Assembly: GCA_946965045.2 (NCBI GenBank)
Contig: OX337237.1
Span: 1,364,001 to 1,428,000, forward strand
Length of the DNA: 64,000 bases
Direction of reading: 5' to 3'
DNA from: Epithemia pelagica
Taxonomy: Eukaryota > Bacillariophyta > Bacillariophyceae > Surirellales > Surirellaceae
Each line of letters begins with the position of its first letter. Within the stretch, counting starts at the first letter, position 1. Shown one piece after another: positions 30,394 through 40,766 of the stretch. The notes beneath the pieces were generated by a model that saw only the letters and a list, made by a program, of their open reading frames with translations, did no database searches and was not told the DNA's origin. The translations under genes were made by a program, and so were the position numbers.

Positions 30394-31389
30394 TCATAAA
30401 ACCTTGAAAACAGGGTGTTCATTGATCGAAAAACCGTAGTTTCGATCAGTCAGTACAGGATGTGCAGCAGAATGAATTGCAACAGCCTTTCCATAGTCGG
30501 CTTTGTCCACTGATGACGGCTGGTTCTTGTCGAGAAGAAAAACAATGGCCCCCGAGCAACCAGTGAAACTGTTGATGTCATACTCAATAAAATTTTGTCC
30601 CACATACAGAATCTCGCCTGTGTAGATGTTGAGTTGATCAGGTAGACCAAAGAATTTCTCAATATCGTCTTGTTTGAAATCCGGTAATTTCACATTCTTG
30701 TTCCCCATAATCGTCTCCTGCGTGGGCTTGGAGAGTTTAGAGAAGAAGACAGCCATCCCCACCTTCATTCCTTTTTCGAGCTTGAGGGCTTTCCGAACTC
30801 TGTCAAAAGAATGCTCTGCTCGGCAGCAGGGGTTGCTGGGGCCATATATGGTAGGACCAACGCTGACATCGAATCCAAACTCGGCTATTGCAGGAAGAGC
30901 CACCATAAGGTTACCATCTCGCAGGTCCAACCTGTCACTGGCGTTCGGTTTCCAGGCAAGATCGGGCCAGTCAACACCAACTCCATTGTCCTCCACGGTG
31001 AGCTCGGCTGTTGTGGGTTTGAACACTCCTTTGGTTTCGTGAGCAACAGTACGCAGATTGTGCTTGGCTGTGACGGGGCGCACTGAATAAAGCTGAACAG
31101 TCTTTCCACCAGTGCTGTATCCTTTGGCCTCCTGACGAAGAAAGCCGCCATGGCAGTGGCCCTTTTTCCACCAGGAAGAAGCGACTCCCTCCGGACGTAA
31201 GCAGACGAGAAGCGGGTGGCACTTGCCTACCACCTCTGTAACCATATTTGCCGAAATTGCGTTCGTGTCGTCGACATTGCCAAAGCCCCATCGCTTCATT
31301 TCCTTTGTCCAGTTGACGAGACATTCCGACACGCCAACTAGGTTTGCGTCTTCCTTGCCTTCGATAGCGGCAGTGAGACAGTCGTCCAT
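30394..31389 (-). CDS. Trypsin-like peptidase-related protein
   Basis: This 331-residue protein has a C-terminal block resembling the serine region of trypsin-like (S1/trypsin_2) peptidases: IEYDINSFTGCSGAIVFLLDKN with the GxSG motif, followed by GKAVAIHSAAHP where family members have the VVGIH strand. The usual catalytic His in a TAAH-type motif is not visible upstream, so activity is doubtful. No signal peptide or membrane segment is seen. The N-terminal half (LVCLRPEGVASSWWKKGHCHGGF) is unassigned. The ATG at 31389 is well placed. Repeated motifs lie on both sides of the gene (29938 and 31560). Confidence 0.5.
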   Translation of the reverse strand: MDDCLTAAIEGKEDANLVGVSECLVNWTKEMKRWGFGNVDDTNAISANMVTEVVGKCHPLLVCLRPEGVASSWWKKGHCHGGFLRQEAKGYSTGGKTVQLYSVRPVTAKHNLRTVAHETKGVFKPTTAELTVEDNGVGVDWPDLAWKPNASDRLDLRDGNLMVALPAIAEFGFDVSVGPTIYGPSNPCCRAEHSFDRVRKALKLEKGMKVGMAVFFSKLSKPTQETIMGNKNVKLPDFKQDDIEKFFGLPDQLNIYTGEILYVGQNFIEYDINSFTGCSGAIVFLLDKNQPSSVDKADYGKAVAIHSAAHPVLTDRNYGFSINEHPVFKVL

Positions 31390-31559
31390 AAGTCGTCAAT
31401 TTCAGGACGACGAGCCATACACGACTCTCGCCGAAACTCTGTCATCAGACGTGAAGTCGTTCGTTCTCGGGTTTTGAGGAGAATCAAGCTCTGAGGTCCT
31501 CTCGGTGTTGCAATAAAATCTCTAGCGGCGCATTTCCTCTGGATTGGGTGGAGGAGGCG

Positions 31560-31618
31560 GACGTATTCCAGTCACGTTCGCGTCGGATAGTTTAGTCCAT
31601 GAGAAGTTTGGTCGCGCA
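31560..31618 (+). repeat. Direct-repeat motif, copy 2
   Basis: The 21-bp block (31560-31580) and TTTGGTCGCGCA (31607-31618) match copy 1 at 29938-29977. They lie between the divergent peptidase-like and glycosyltransferase-like genes. Confidence 0.75.
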
Positions 31619-31659
31619 GATTTTTTCGCTCCAAGCACGCACACAATATACTCATCACA

Positions 31660-32571
31660 ATGACGATGCGATTCCGACGGCAGAGTGGAGGTTCCTACTT
31701 GATTGTCATCGCTCTGCTATGCATTCTGTCAATGCTCTACCCCAGCTCAAAGATTGTATCGCAATTCCAGGTTAGATCTATTGACAATGGCCATTCCAAG
31801 TCAAAATTCCCACCGAAACACGGTCTGGCGATTACCATGGCGGTGAATTACAAGGCTGGACCGATTGGAGCCAAAAAGGTTGTGAAACCGAGCTTGAAAT
31901 ATATTAAAAGTTGGTATCGTTCGATTCATCGTATACGGGGAATCAAAGGGCTGGTGATTGAAAACATGTTCCACTGGTGGTTGCGAGCTGTGTACAGCGA
32001 TTCCAAGGTATCCTTTTTTCATTTTCACCCCGATACACATCGGAGTTTTGTCCAAACACCTCAGGCATCCAATCGAAGCATCAATGATCAGAGATTTTTT
32101 GTAATCGAATGGCTGCTCAATCAAACCGAGTTGGTGGAACCCTACAACTATATTATTCTTTCGGATGGACGGGATGTGGAATTTCTGCATAATCCCATCC
32201 CCTTCTTCGAGGCCACAGATGAGGCGGCTGGAACACCCCAGCTCTATGTGCAAACCGAGGCGGCACCATCTAAGGGCAATCTGGGGTGGATGAACAATGT
32301 ATGGAAACGGTGCTTTGGCAGAAAGTACCCAGACAGCCAACATTTTTACAATGCGGGCATTATTGCTGGTTCCAAAGACAAACTCAAAGACTTGCTGCGC
32401 CATATGAATGAGATGTTTCTGACTTTGGACCCCCAACACAATTGTAACATGGCTGTTCTACAGCGTGTTATTATGTAACGCTACAGCAATGAAGTGGTTA
32501 CGGGGTACCCGTTGCATACCGAATACAGGAAGAATGAGAGAACACCTGGGGCCTTCATAAAGCACAAATGA
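31660..32571 (+). pseudogene. Glycosyltransferase-like type II membrane protein with in-frame stop
   Basis: The ATG at 31660 starts a short cytosolic tail and a membrane anchor (GSYLIVIALLCILSMLY). The lumenal part has YIILSDGRDVEFLHNPIPFFE, a DxD-like site, and HFYNAGIIAG, a pattern of nucleotide-sugar-dependent transferases of stramenopiles. The frame meets TAA at 32476-32478 after VLQRVIM but continues in the same frame for 30 further coding-like residues (YSNEVVTGYPLHTEY, GAFIKHK) to TGA at 32569. That tail resembles the expected end of the domain, so the TAA looks premature. Without readthrough the product is 272 residues. It is either a very recent pseudogene, a protein tolerating truncation or a base-call error. 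Confidence 0.6.
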
Positions 32572-34053
32572 AAGCGAGAAGGAAATGCCATTGCTTCAAT
32601 CTCTCAGAGATGTGGCTGGGAATCAAGTTTTTTTGTGTTATCTGCTGCTTCGCAATAAGCGGTCTGTTATTTGACGTTGGGTAAATGGATGCATGAAACA
32701 GAGAGTTGTTCTGTTCGATTTCACATGAGTATTCCACTTTGGATGACGCCGCTGCTTACGAATCATCTTGTTCTCTCGGCCCCCCTTTGTCACAACGCAG
32801 TTCATCCGTGCATCATAATGAACCTTCTGTACCATCTGAACTCGGTTTCGAGAGCAGAAATGGAGGCATTTTCTTTCACATAATATTCGATTCCTAGCGC
32901 TTCTAAAGGAATGAAAGGTCAAAACCATCGAAACTATGTACGCAATTCACATACGGGGTTCTCTGTTGGAATGTTAAACAAGACGACAAAGAGTGGAATG
33001 AGGGAACCCTTGTGGTGAACAGCTCACGGCTATACTGGCTCTTTTTTCTCGTGGAATTTGAGTCTCTGGATACCCGCTGGTAACAGCACAACAAACGACA
33101 AAATGGTTGATTTTGAGCGTCGTTTGTGGACGAAAGGATTGGGATGCGTCACTCCTTTGGTACATGGACGATTCACTGGGATATAATCGAATTATCTACT
33201 CATGTTGACACTTGTCGATCTGATACGACTCTGTGATCAACTTGCTATTACAGGAAGCTACCACAGAGCGAGGGAGTTGCCTTGTGTGGACAAGCTGCAT
33301 ATGTCAAATAGCAGCGTTGTGCAGAAACTTTAGAATGGCTGAATGCTGGTAGCATGATTGTCATGTCGAATTCGAATGGATTCTTGCGGTTGGGAGTCTC
33401 TGGCGTGTCATGATTCGTGTGACCGCAACCATGGGTTGTGAGAGGGATTACAGGAATATAGAGAACCAGCAAATGTTTGTGAAACGCACGACGACATAAC
33501 GACTCTGTTCGTAGGGAGTAGGGAGGCCATGTAAAATAAAACAATGTCACCTACTGGAAGACGTTACGATGTAGGGCGACCACTCGGACAGGAGAGCAAT
33601 CTGGACGCTCTGCTTGAGCAACAACTACTACCTAGGTGAACGTTGGTGTGCATTGTAGAGCTTTTCCACCGGAAATGGTATTGAAACTACTAGATATGGA
33701 TGGTCTTTCATTGTCGCCTCTAGCTATGTTTGGGATGGACCGAAGGACAGGCGTAAGATACCCCACAGCGACACTCACCACGTGTACTCCCCAGAGAGAA
33801 TAAGTGAAGCAAATGGATATCTATTATTGATTGATTTATATTCGAAAAATGATATGACTAAACCGATGGGAGGTAATCCCGATTGACGCCAAGATCTTCT
33901 CCCATGACAGCTTCGGTGGCTGTTGACGTCCTACATCGTCTCTGGACTTATCATTCTAAATTTCTGGACGAAACGACGACGACAAGCCACTTTTCTGCAG
34001 AGACAGAAGAGAGGAGGTCGACTCGAAATCAAGTTTTGTTTTCACAAGTGAAA
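32572..34053. other. Long intergenic stretch without a supported gene
   Basis: Only short frames without recognisable content occur. The in-frame extension 33883-34053 upstream of the next gene has an ATG at 33904 but precedes the signal peptide, so it is treated as leader. Confidence 0.45.
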
Positions 34054-35988
34054 ATGACAATGACACACTCCCTTTCCCTCATGTTTTGGTGGTGTCTCTT
34101 CTCCTCCTCGTCCCTTCTTTGGATGGTACGAGGGTTTCGGTCTGGTCCATCCTTCCCTTTTCGAAGAATCCCGCAAGAGCTGTACCATACGAACCAAGCC
34201 ATGTTGTATGGTAGAATACAAAAGGTATTATCCTCCTCTTCATCCTTGGTAGGCAAGCCAACCACCTCTGCAGCGGTTGCTTTTGGACCAAGGACAAATC
34301 GCAGGATGGAAGGTACCCAATTGTACGACTCGTCATCGTCGTCAGGCTATCTTCCCTCTCCGGACGATGAACGCAATGTCGTGGCGGTCTCTTCCCAACC
34401 TCCTCCTCTCTATCCACAAGCAGGTGACTTTGTCCGATTTACTGATTTGGATGGTGGACAGCAAGATGGACAAGTAATGGTGGGTCGCATTCGATTTATT
34501 CAAAAGAATGTTGGTGGGGAAGGATCCGGATGGACGTTGGAATTGGTGGAAATGGATGATTTGGGACAAGGCTATTATGCCGATTATGGAAGTCGACAAC
34601 GATGGACCAAGGGATCCGTCTATCGCGATTTACGGGCCGTCAGTCCTCTCTCGGCCAGTTTTGTGCGAAGTGAAAATGCCTACAAAATTCCCACCAAAGT
34701 GGTTGGAGAGGGCTACGATCAAAAACGACAATTGATTGTCAAGGCCGAACAATATACCGTCGAGGGATATACGGGCCCCTTTGCTTCTGCTTCCTCATCC
34801 ATTGATACAGCCGTGGTAGAAGCCGATGGTGTCTTGTACGAAGCACTCAAGGGCAAATTGTTTCGTTATGCAGCCATTGCTGGTGCAATCGGTGCCATTG
34901 TTGCCGAATGGACGCAAGGGACCGAACTGGCTGCCATTTATCTGGCCGGTGTCTTGTCCAGTTTGCTCTACCTTCTCTTTTTGTCCTTCAAAACGGATAC
35001 CATTGGAACGGAACAATCGCAATTTGGCAAAAATATTTCCACCCTACGCTTCTTTATGCCTGTCGTGGTGTTGGTCGGTGTGGCCTTGTACAATGCCAGT
35101 CTAGGTGAGGCCAATCCCCTCGTGGCTCTGCAAGCACAACAGCAAGCCGCTGTACTGGACACTGCGGAATCGTCGTCCTCGTCAGCGGCCCTCTTTCAAT
35201 TTGTGACACCATCTCAATTTGCAGCAGCCATTACTGGCTTTTTAACCTATCGGTTACCACTCTTGCTCATTCAAGTCGAAGATGCCTTTGCCGGTGATGG
35301 CAATACGGAGGGAGATGTCGTACTTCCTGGAAGCCTTGGCATCATGGCATCGTCACTGCAACAACAACAATCCTCATCACTTCAAGATGGGCAATCTGCA
35401 ACAGCAAACGACGCCTTGACCACAGTCTTTTTGATTTCCGGTCCCCAAGCCACGGGCCGGGATGAATTGGTGGAACAATTTGTCCAAGAGGGCCAAGGCA
35501 AATACGTGACACCGACTCTGGTTGATCGTATCGAAAATGGTGTTACCTTTGAACAATTGCAAGCTCGGGGAGAATTGTTGAAAGTAGACGACGATCGCTA
35601 TGGACTTACGTTACAAGCGATTCAAACGGCGGCTACCACCAAAGCGACGGACAAGGACGAGGATCCTCCCATTGTAGTGGTCAATGCCAATGTCCCCTTG
35701 GTGGAAAAATTGGCACGCATTTCCGGTTTGAGATTGGTGGGTGTTTGGGTTGGTTTGTCCAGTGTCGCCGAATTTGAGCAACGTTTGAATATCATGTTTG
35801 AGCAAGGACTCTTGTCGGTGGATGACAATGAAAGAACTCGGGAAGAGACGATTCGGACCAAGATTCGAGAAATTGTCAAGGAAATTGAATACGGCATTTC
35901 CTGTGGCATTTTTGAGTTCACCATTCTCAATGACAATCCCGAACAAAGCCTCAAACAATTGCGGGAAGCAGCCAAATATGTCAAATAG
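34054..35988 (+). CDS. AtpI/CGL160-like membrane domain fused to guanylate kinase-like domain (probable plastid protein)
   Basis: From the ATG at 34054 the protein has 644 residues. It starts with a hydrophobic signal (LSLMFWWCLFSSSSLLWMV) and then RGFRSGP, compatible with the bipartite plastid presequence of diatoms. A beta-rich region (GDFVRFTDLDGGQQDGQVMVGRIRFI) follows. Residues about 270-345 hold membrane helices FRYAAIAGAIGAIVAEW, AAIYLAGVLSSLLYLLFLS and LRFFMPVVVLVGVALYN, whose order and linker resemble the AtpI-like domain of the chloroplast ATP synthase assembly factor CGL160. From about 455 a guanylate-kinase-like domain appears with a degenerate P-loop (LISGPQATGRDEL, no GKS/T) and the C-terminal helices of the family. 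An assembly or tethering role at the thylakoid ATP synthase is inferred. Confidence 0.6.
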   Translation: MTMTHSLSLMFWWCLFSSSSLLWMVRGFRSGPSFPFRRIPQELYHTNQAMLYGRIQKVLSSSSSLVGKPTTSAAVAFGPRTNRRMEGTQLYDSSSSSGYLPSPDDERNVVAVSSQPPPLYPQAGDFVRFTDLDGGQQDGQVMVGRIRFIQKNVGGEGSGWTLELVEMDDLGQGYYADYGSRQRWTKGSVYRDLRAVSPLSASFVRSENAYKIPTKVVGEGYDQKRQLIVKAEQYTVEGYTGPFASASSSIDTAVVEADGVLYEALKGKLFRYAAIAGAIGAIVAEWTQGTELAAIYLAGVLSSLLYLLFLSFKTDTIGTEQSQFGKNISTLRFFMPVVVLVGVALYNASLGEANPLVALQAQQQAAVLDTAESSSSSAALFQFVTPSQFAAAITGFLTYRLPLLLIQVEDAFAGDGNTEGDVVLPGSLGIMASSLQQQQSSSLQDGQSATANDALTTVFLISGPQATGRDELVEQFVQEGQGKYVTPTLVDRIENGVTFEQLQARGELLKVDDDRYGLTLQAIQTAATTKATDKDEDPPIVVVNANVPLVEKLARISGLRLVGVWVGLSSVAEFEQRLNIMFEQGLLSVDDNERTREETIRTKIREIVKEIEYGISCGIFEFTILNDNPEQSLKQLREAAKYVK

Positions 35989-36357
35989 GTAGGAAAGGAA
36001 GCATGCACCAAACCAGTAAACACAAGGCTACCAGGAGGCAAAAGACAAAGTTAACATACGACTTATAAAGCTAGCGAAACGCTCCTGTGCGTGATGTGGA
36101 TTGCGGTACTACTAGTAAGATCGGTGTTTCTGAAGGTGCAATCCTAGCTTAAACCACAGGATATTCGTAGTGCCTCGAGCAGAACTGGAACTCCGATTCA
36201 ATCGACAGAACTCCCTCTTTTTACAGAAGATAGCGTGGCCCGAGCCTGGACAAGAGAGATATGGAAGTGAGTGCTTCTTCTTGGTTGTTGGAGCTCCTTT
36301 TTCTTTTTGTTCGCCTACTTTCATTCATGTGTGGTTTTGTCGAAACGACGTAGTCGT
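35989..36357. other. Convergent 3' region
   Basis: Two genes end toward each other here. No gene or repeat was recognised. Confidence 0.45.
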
Positions 36358-38592
36358 TCAGTACTGAACCAATTTTGGCAAAAAGGGGGACGGAAGGAGT
36401 TGTTGTAGTTTGGCTTCCTGAAATCGATGAGACCAATAGAGATCCCATTCATCATTGGACAGCAAGCACTGATTGAGAGCCTGTGAGACTTGTTCTTGTC
36501 GTTGGGGATCTCCGAGATTGGGACCAATCAAGACGACATCTTGTCTTCGATCTCCAACCGATCGGTTGGATATGGTGGTTGCTGCTGTTGCTACATCATC
36601 TTGTTCGACATGATTCACGTCATCAAAATCTTGCAAAATGGTTGTTACAGCTGACGGGGGCCATTGGTCTCGAGGTACCGTGGCCCACCACGATCCAAAG
36701 ATGGACACTTCAAAGGATTTTCCGACATGACTCCAATAGGTGGCAGCTCGATGGGAATTGGCCAACCAACTAAATCCTTTGCTTCGCAAAATGCACGTTT
36801 GTAAGGTGGCCAGGGTGGCAGGAGAAATGTCCAAGGACGTGTCGTCCTTGTCATCCTCGGGTGATGGCACTCCCCGTTGTACATTGAGGCATTGTAAAAA
36901 GGCGACCAATCGTTGCGGATGAAAGGGTCGCCGTGCTTGATAGACAAAGGCACCAATTCCGGCATGGAGGGTGGAATGATCATGTGAATGATCATGACTT
37001 GCATCGGTGCAGGTGGGATCGTTACAATCATGGCTGTGGGAGTGCTCGTGCGTGTGGGATTCCTGTGCTGCTGAATGTTCGTGTGTGTGTTCGTGAGAAT
37101 GTTCCGCATGGCTGCGGTGTGTTGCGTGCTCGTGAGAGTGGTCCGGAGAATCATCCTCAGGATGATTGTGTGCGTGATCGTGACCCGCCTCCTCGACTAG
37201 GGAGTCATGGTCATGATCATGTGTGTGGCTCTTGTGTTCTTCGTCATGGTGGTGGTGTGAATGCTCATGAGACTGAGCCGCAGGTTCTCCCGAATCATGG
37301 TCCTCATGAGTGTGACCATGATGTTCTTCCTCGGAAGAAGAAGAAGAAGACTGCTGGTGATCCTGTTGTTCCATTCTTCTTTGTTGTTGTTGTTGTGGAA
37401 CGACGACACCTTGAATGGCATCGTGATGATCGTCGACCAACCCCGCGAGAGCCACACCCCGTCCACCCGCCACGGCCAAGAGTCGGGAGATGGGGACAAT
37501 GCGTCCATATGTGGCTTCCAAAATACTCGCCCGACCGGCCGTCAAGAGGTGCACCAGTTCCCGAATGCGTGTCAATGCGGCGTCCTTGTCCTTGGGGAAC
37601 GTCTGGTCGTCGTCTGGTGCAGTCGTGTCCTCCTCCAACAAGTCTACTTTATTGAGAAGGACCACATCGGCTGTTTCGATTTGGGCCGCCATCAATCCAG
37701 CGACCGAATTTTCCTCATGTTGCGGCAGTTGTCGTCCCATCAAGAGGGCACTGAGTTGCCAACTATCCTTGGTATCTTCGTCGTCGTCGGTGTTGTCGTC
37801 TGGAGTGGAAAAGAGGTGCGGTGCTTCTTCCGGATTGGCATTCGAGGGATTGTCCCATAAGGTGTCGTCCAGCGTCGAACAATCCACGACGGTAATGAGG
37901 GTATCCAACACGAGTCGTTTCGTCAAGGGCATTTGATCCTGTTGCGCTTGTTGCCATTGCGATCGAATGGCGCGGGGATCGGCGACACCGGTCAATTCCA
38001 CGACAATGTGTTGAAAGCGATCGGGCACGTCGCGTACATCGGAGAGGGTGACCAACTGGGCCAAACTGGACAAAAATTCCTCCGATTGCGAACAACAGGC
38101 ACAACCATTTTGCAATTCCACCAATTCGGCCGGCCGGCCGGCCGTCGTGTTGGTGTTGCTGCTACCAGGCCAATGATTCGTATTGGCAATCAAGCGACCA
38201 TCGACATTGACCGAGGCCACATCATTGACCACAACGGCAATTTTGAGACCCTCTTGATTGTTCAACAAATGTTGCAACAAGGTGGTTTTTCCCGAACCCA
38301 AAAATCCACTCAAGACTGTAATGGGAATGACTGGGTGAGGAGGCGGTGGTTTTGGTGGATCTGTCGTGGGATCATCATTGTGGAATGTGCTGCTGCTGGA
38401 ATGAGAGGATGGGGAAGCCGTACTTGCCGACAAGGAGGAGGAGGAGGAGGAGGCCGAACCAAAGGACGAACGAGGACTCGCAGGATTCCTGGAAAAAGGA
38501 TCCATGCAGGCGACCGAAAATCCCCAACATCCACCACCACCATGACGAACCATGCCACTGGCGATACACGCAATGACTACCGTCCACTTCAT
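36358..38592 (-). CDS. CobW/COG0523 GTPase with very His-rich linker (zinc metallochaperone type)
   Basis: This 744-residue protein has the complete COG0523 G domain: P-loop GFLGSGKTT at 96-104, VVNDVASVNVD, the metal-binding CxCC motif in NGCACCSQ (Cys164, 166, 167), VVELTGVADP and NKVDLLEE. A linker from about residue 420 to 545 contains dozens of His in HEH, HDHDHD and HSHEHTHEH runs, followed by the CobW C-terminal domain (GIGAFVYQARRPFHPQRL, KGFSWLANSHRAATYWSHVG). Such GTPases deliver zinc or another metal to client enzymes using GTP hydrolysis. The N-terminus looks like a signal peptide plus GFSVA, suggesting plastid or secretory import. The length exceeds the family norm of 350-400 because of the linker and leader. 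Confidence 0.85.
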   Translation of the reverse strand: MKWTVVIACIASGMVRHGGGGCWGFSVACMDPFSRNPASPRSSFGSASSSSSSLSASTASPSSHSSSSTFHNDDPTTDPPKPPPPHPVIPITVLSGFLGSGKTTLLQHLLNNQEGLKIAVVVNDVASVNVDGRLIANTNHWPGSSNTNTTAGRPAELVELQNGCACCSQSEEFLSSLAQLVTLSDVRDVPDRFQHIVVELTGVADPRAIRSQWQQAQQDQMPLTKRLVLDTLITVVDCSTLDDTLWDNPSNANPEEAPHLFSTPDDNTDDDEDTKDSWQLSALLMGRQLPQHEENSVAGLMAAQIETADVVLLNKVDLLEEDTTAPDDDQTFPKDKDAALTRIRELVHLLTAGRASILEATYGRIVPISRLLAVAGGRGVALAGLVDDHHDAIQGVVVPQQQQQRRMEQQDHQQSSSSSSEEEHHGHTHEDHDSGEPAAQSHEHSHHHHDEEHKSHTHDHDHDSLVEEAGHDHAHNHPEDDSPDHSHEHATHRSHAEHSHEHTHEHSAAQESHTHEHSHSHDCNDPTCTDASHDHSHDHSTLHAGIGAFVYQARRPFHPQRLVAFLQCLNVQRGVPSPEDDKDDTSLDISPATLATLQTCILRSKGFSWLANSHRAATYWSHVGKSFEVSIFGSWWATVPRDQWPPSAVTTILQDFDDVNHVEQDDVATAATTISNRSVGDRRQDVVLIGPNLGDPQRQEQVSQALNQCLLSNDEWDLYWSHRFQEAKLQQLLPSPFLPKLVQY

Positions 38593-38950
38593 TGTATTGT
38601 CTACTACTGGGAAAACGTTTGTGGTTGTCGCTGTCTCTTCGGTTGTCGCTGTGGGTTTGATGGTTCAGTGTTAAAAAACCGTATCCAAAAAAGGCCTTTT
38701 TCGGATCGTGCGACCGAAATCAAGGCAAGGCCCCTGATCCGATGACGGACAGACTTTGGAGAAGGTTCCGAATCACAAATCTTCCACGCGGCGGCACGTT
38801 GTCACGCCATGGATCTTTGGTGTCGCGCTGCAGTCACAAGAAATCATAACAAGACGACAATAAGACACACACAAGGAGATCCCTCCGTGGTGTCTACTTA
38901 CAACCAACAACAACAAGAACACCAAGCACTCTCCGTACATAACAGACAAA
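38593..38950. other. Divergent promoter region with AAAAAGGCCTTTTT palindrome
   Basis: Starts of the CobW gene and of the coiled-coil gene lie on either side. A 14-bp perfect palindrome of A5-GGCC-T5 type lies at 38688-38701, about 100 bases upstream of the CobW start. Confidence 0.5.
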
Positions 38951-39048
38951 ATGAATCGGTGGTGGTGCCGGCCGTGGTGGCCTGTTCTTGCGTTGTTCGT
39001 ATGGAGTCTGCTGGTTGTGGAGGCGTCGATACAAACACCACCACCACC

Positions 39049-39080
<32 letters not shown>

Positions 39081-40261
39081 CAACAACAACATGGGGGAAT
39101 CATGGCAGGGAAATCATCGAGACTGGTAGCCTAGACGTACCGCAATCCCCACCAGGCATGGTGGAACCAACAGCTGCTACCACCACCACCACTACCACAC
39201 AGTGTGCTACGAGTAAGCGTCGTAGTAGTGGTATGGGGGACCAGTGGTTGCGAGGCGGTGCGGCTGCTCCTGCGGCTTGGACGGCCCACCCTCGGCGCAT
39301 TCCACTGTGGCAATTTTGGCGTCGAAACAGTCGTCGTCGCAAATCGTGGATGCAATGGTTGCAAGACGAAAACAATCGATTGGAACAACACTTGAGACAA
39401 TTGCAACAACGATTGATGGACTTGCAAGTGGCGCATCGAGACTTGCAACAGGCCTGGAGAAAACAACAATACGATTCAAAACGACAGCAACAAGGACGTG
39501 GTGGTATCAGTGGATTTCCCTACTATGCCGGTCGTCGTCGTCGTGGTCGGGAACAAGAATGGCAGGACCAACTGCAAGAACAACAAACCTTGGTTCAACA
39601 ACAACAAGCGCAATTGGAACAACAAGCCGCACAATTGGAACAGTACGTGAGGGAAATTGCCGAGTTGCAAGAAACGGTCCAACAATTGCAAGAGTACAAG
39701 GCCGAATTGGAAACCTTGTTGCGGGACGAACAAGAACGATTGCAAACCTTGCAAGAGGAACTCACCCATCAACAAACGCAATTGGCGGCAAGTTTGCAAC
39801 AACAACAACAAGAGGCGCAACAACAATTGCAACAAACCTTGAGACAAGAACGAGACGAATGGGAAGACGTCATTCTGAAACCACGATTGCAAGCCCTGCA
39901 AGAAACTCATTCGTTGCAATTGCAAGAATTGCAGCAAGCCCATGCCCACGAATTGGCAACCGAACAAGAAAAGGCCCAAGCTCAGGTGGAAAAACAACAA
40001 GCACGCATGAGACAATTGATTCAAAAAACGGCACAACGACATAATTTGGCCATTGAAGAATATGTGCAATGGACCAAACAGAACAACAACAACAATAGCA
40101 ACAACAAACAGAAGAAGGAACCAGCCAAACAAAAACCAAAATCATCGACCGACAATACAGAACGGGAAGAACCAAGACGAACCTCCCGTTCGTCATCATC
40201 TTCTCGATCGTCGTCTCAAAAATCCCCCGATACCGTACCCAATCCAATTTCCAATAAATAA
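38951..40261 (+). CDS. Secreted Gln-rich coiled-coil protein
   Basis: The 436-residue protein begins with a clear signal peptide (WWPVLALFVWSLLVVEA). A Pro9-Thr9 stretch encoded by (CAC)n and (AAC)n microsatellites at 39036-39090 follows. Residues about 135-375 form a long heptad coiled coil very rich in Gln, Glu and Leu (QLEQQAAQLEQYVREIAELQ, LQTLQEELTHQQTQL). The C-terminus is Asn-, Lys- and Ser-rich (NNNNNSNNKQKK, SRSSSSSRSSSQK). No enzyme motif or retention signal is present. A structural protein of the secretory path or cell wall is possible; the family is unknown. The ATG at 38951 is favoured by the signal peptide. Confidence 0.65.
39036..39090 (+). repeat. (CAC)n-(AAC)n microsatellite
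   Basis: Adjacent trinucleotide runs encode the Pro and Thr homopolymers of the secreted coiled-coil protein. Confidence 0.9.
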
Positions 40262-40766
40262 ACATGATTTTCTAGAGATTATTGTTGCAATCACCTTACA
40301 ATGGGAGGGAGTATCGCCCAGTACGCACGCACGCATGCAACAACCGAACGCTTGGTGGGAGAACTACTGTAGAGGGGGAGGGGGAGGTCTTAGCTTGAGC
40401 TTGTGTGTGTCCAATGAAACTTGGAAAAACGAAACCATACCAAGATTCTATGTCGGCGAAAATCTCAAAGGGTTACGGCTGACGAATCGTACAGATGTTG
40501 GGCTCTCGGATCCTCCCTTGTCTTTTTCCTCGTCGTCAACAGCATTTCGCTACGTACGATACTTTCGAATAACAACGTTATAACTACATATCTATTATTG
40601 CATACACAAGAGAGAAGCCTTTCGACACTCCCTCTCTGGCTCCGGCAAGTGCGTCCTGTACAAATGGCATGGGTGGAGTGGATGCCCTGCTTAAAGGGCA
40701 CAGTCTCTCGCTCGACTGAACCGACCAAATTGCTTCTTCCTGACACTGTATATATATTCGCATTCA
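40262..40766. other. Convergent 3' region
   Basis: No gene is supported between the coiled-coil gene and the prolyl hydroxylase gene. Only short shadow-like frames occur. Confidence 0.45.
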
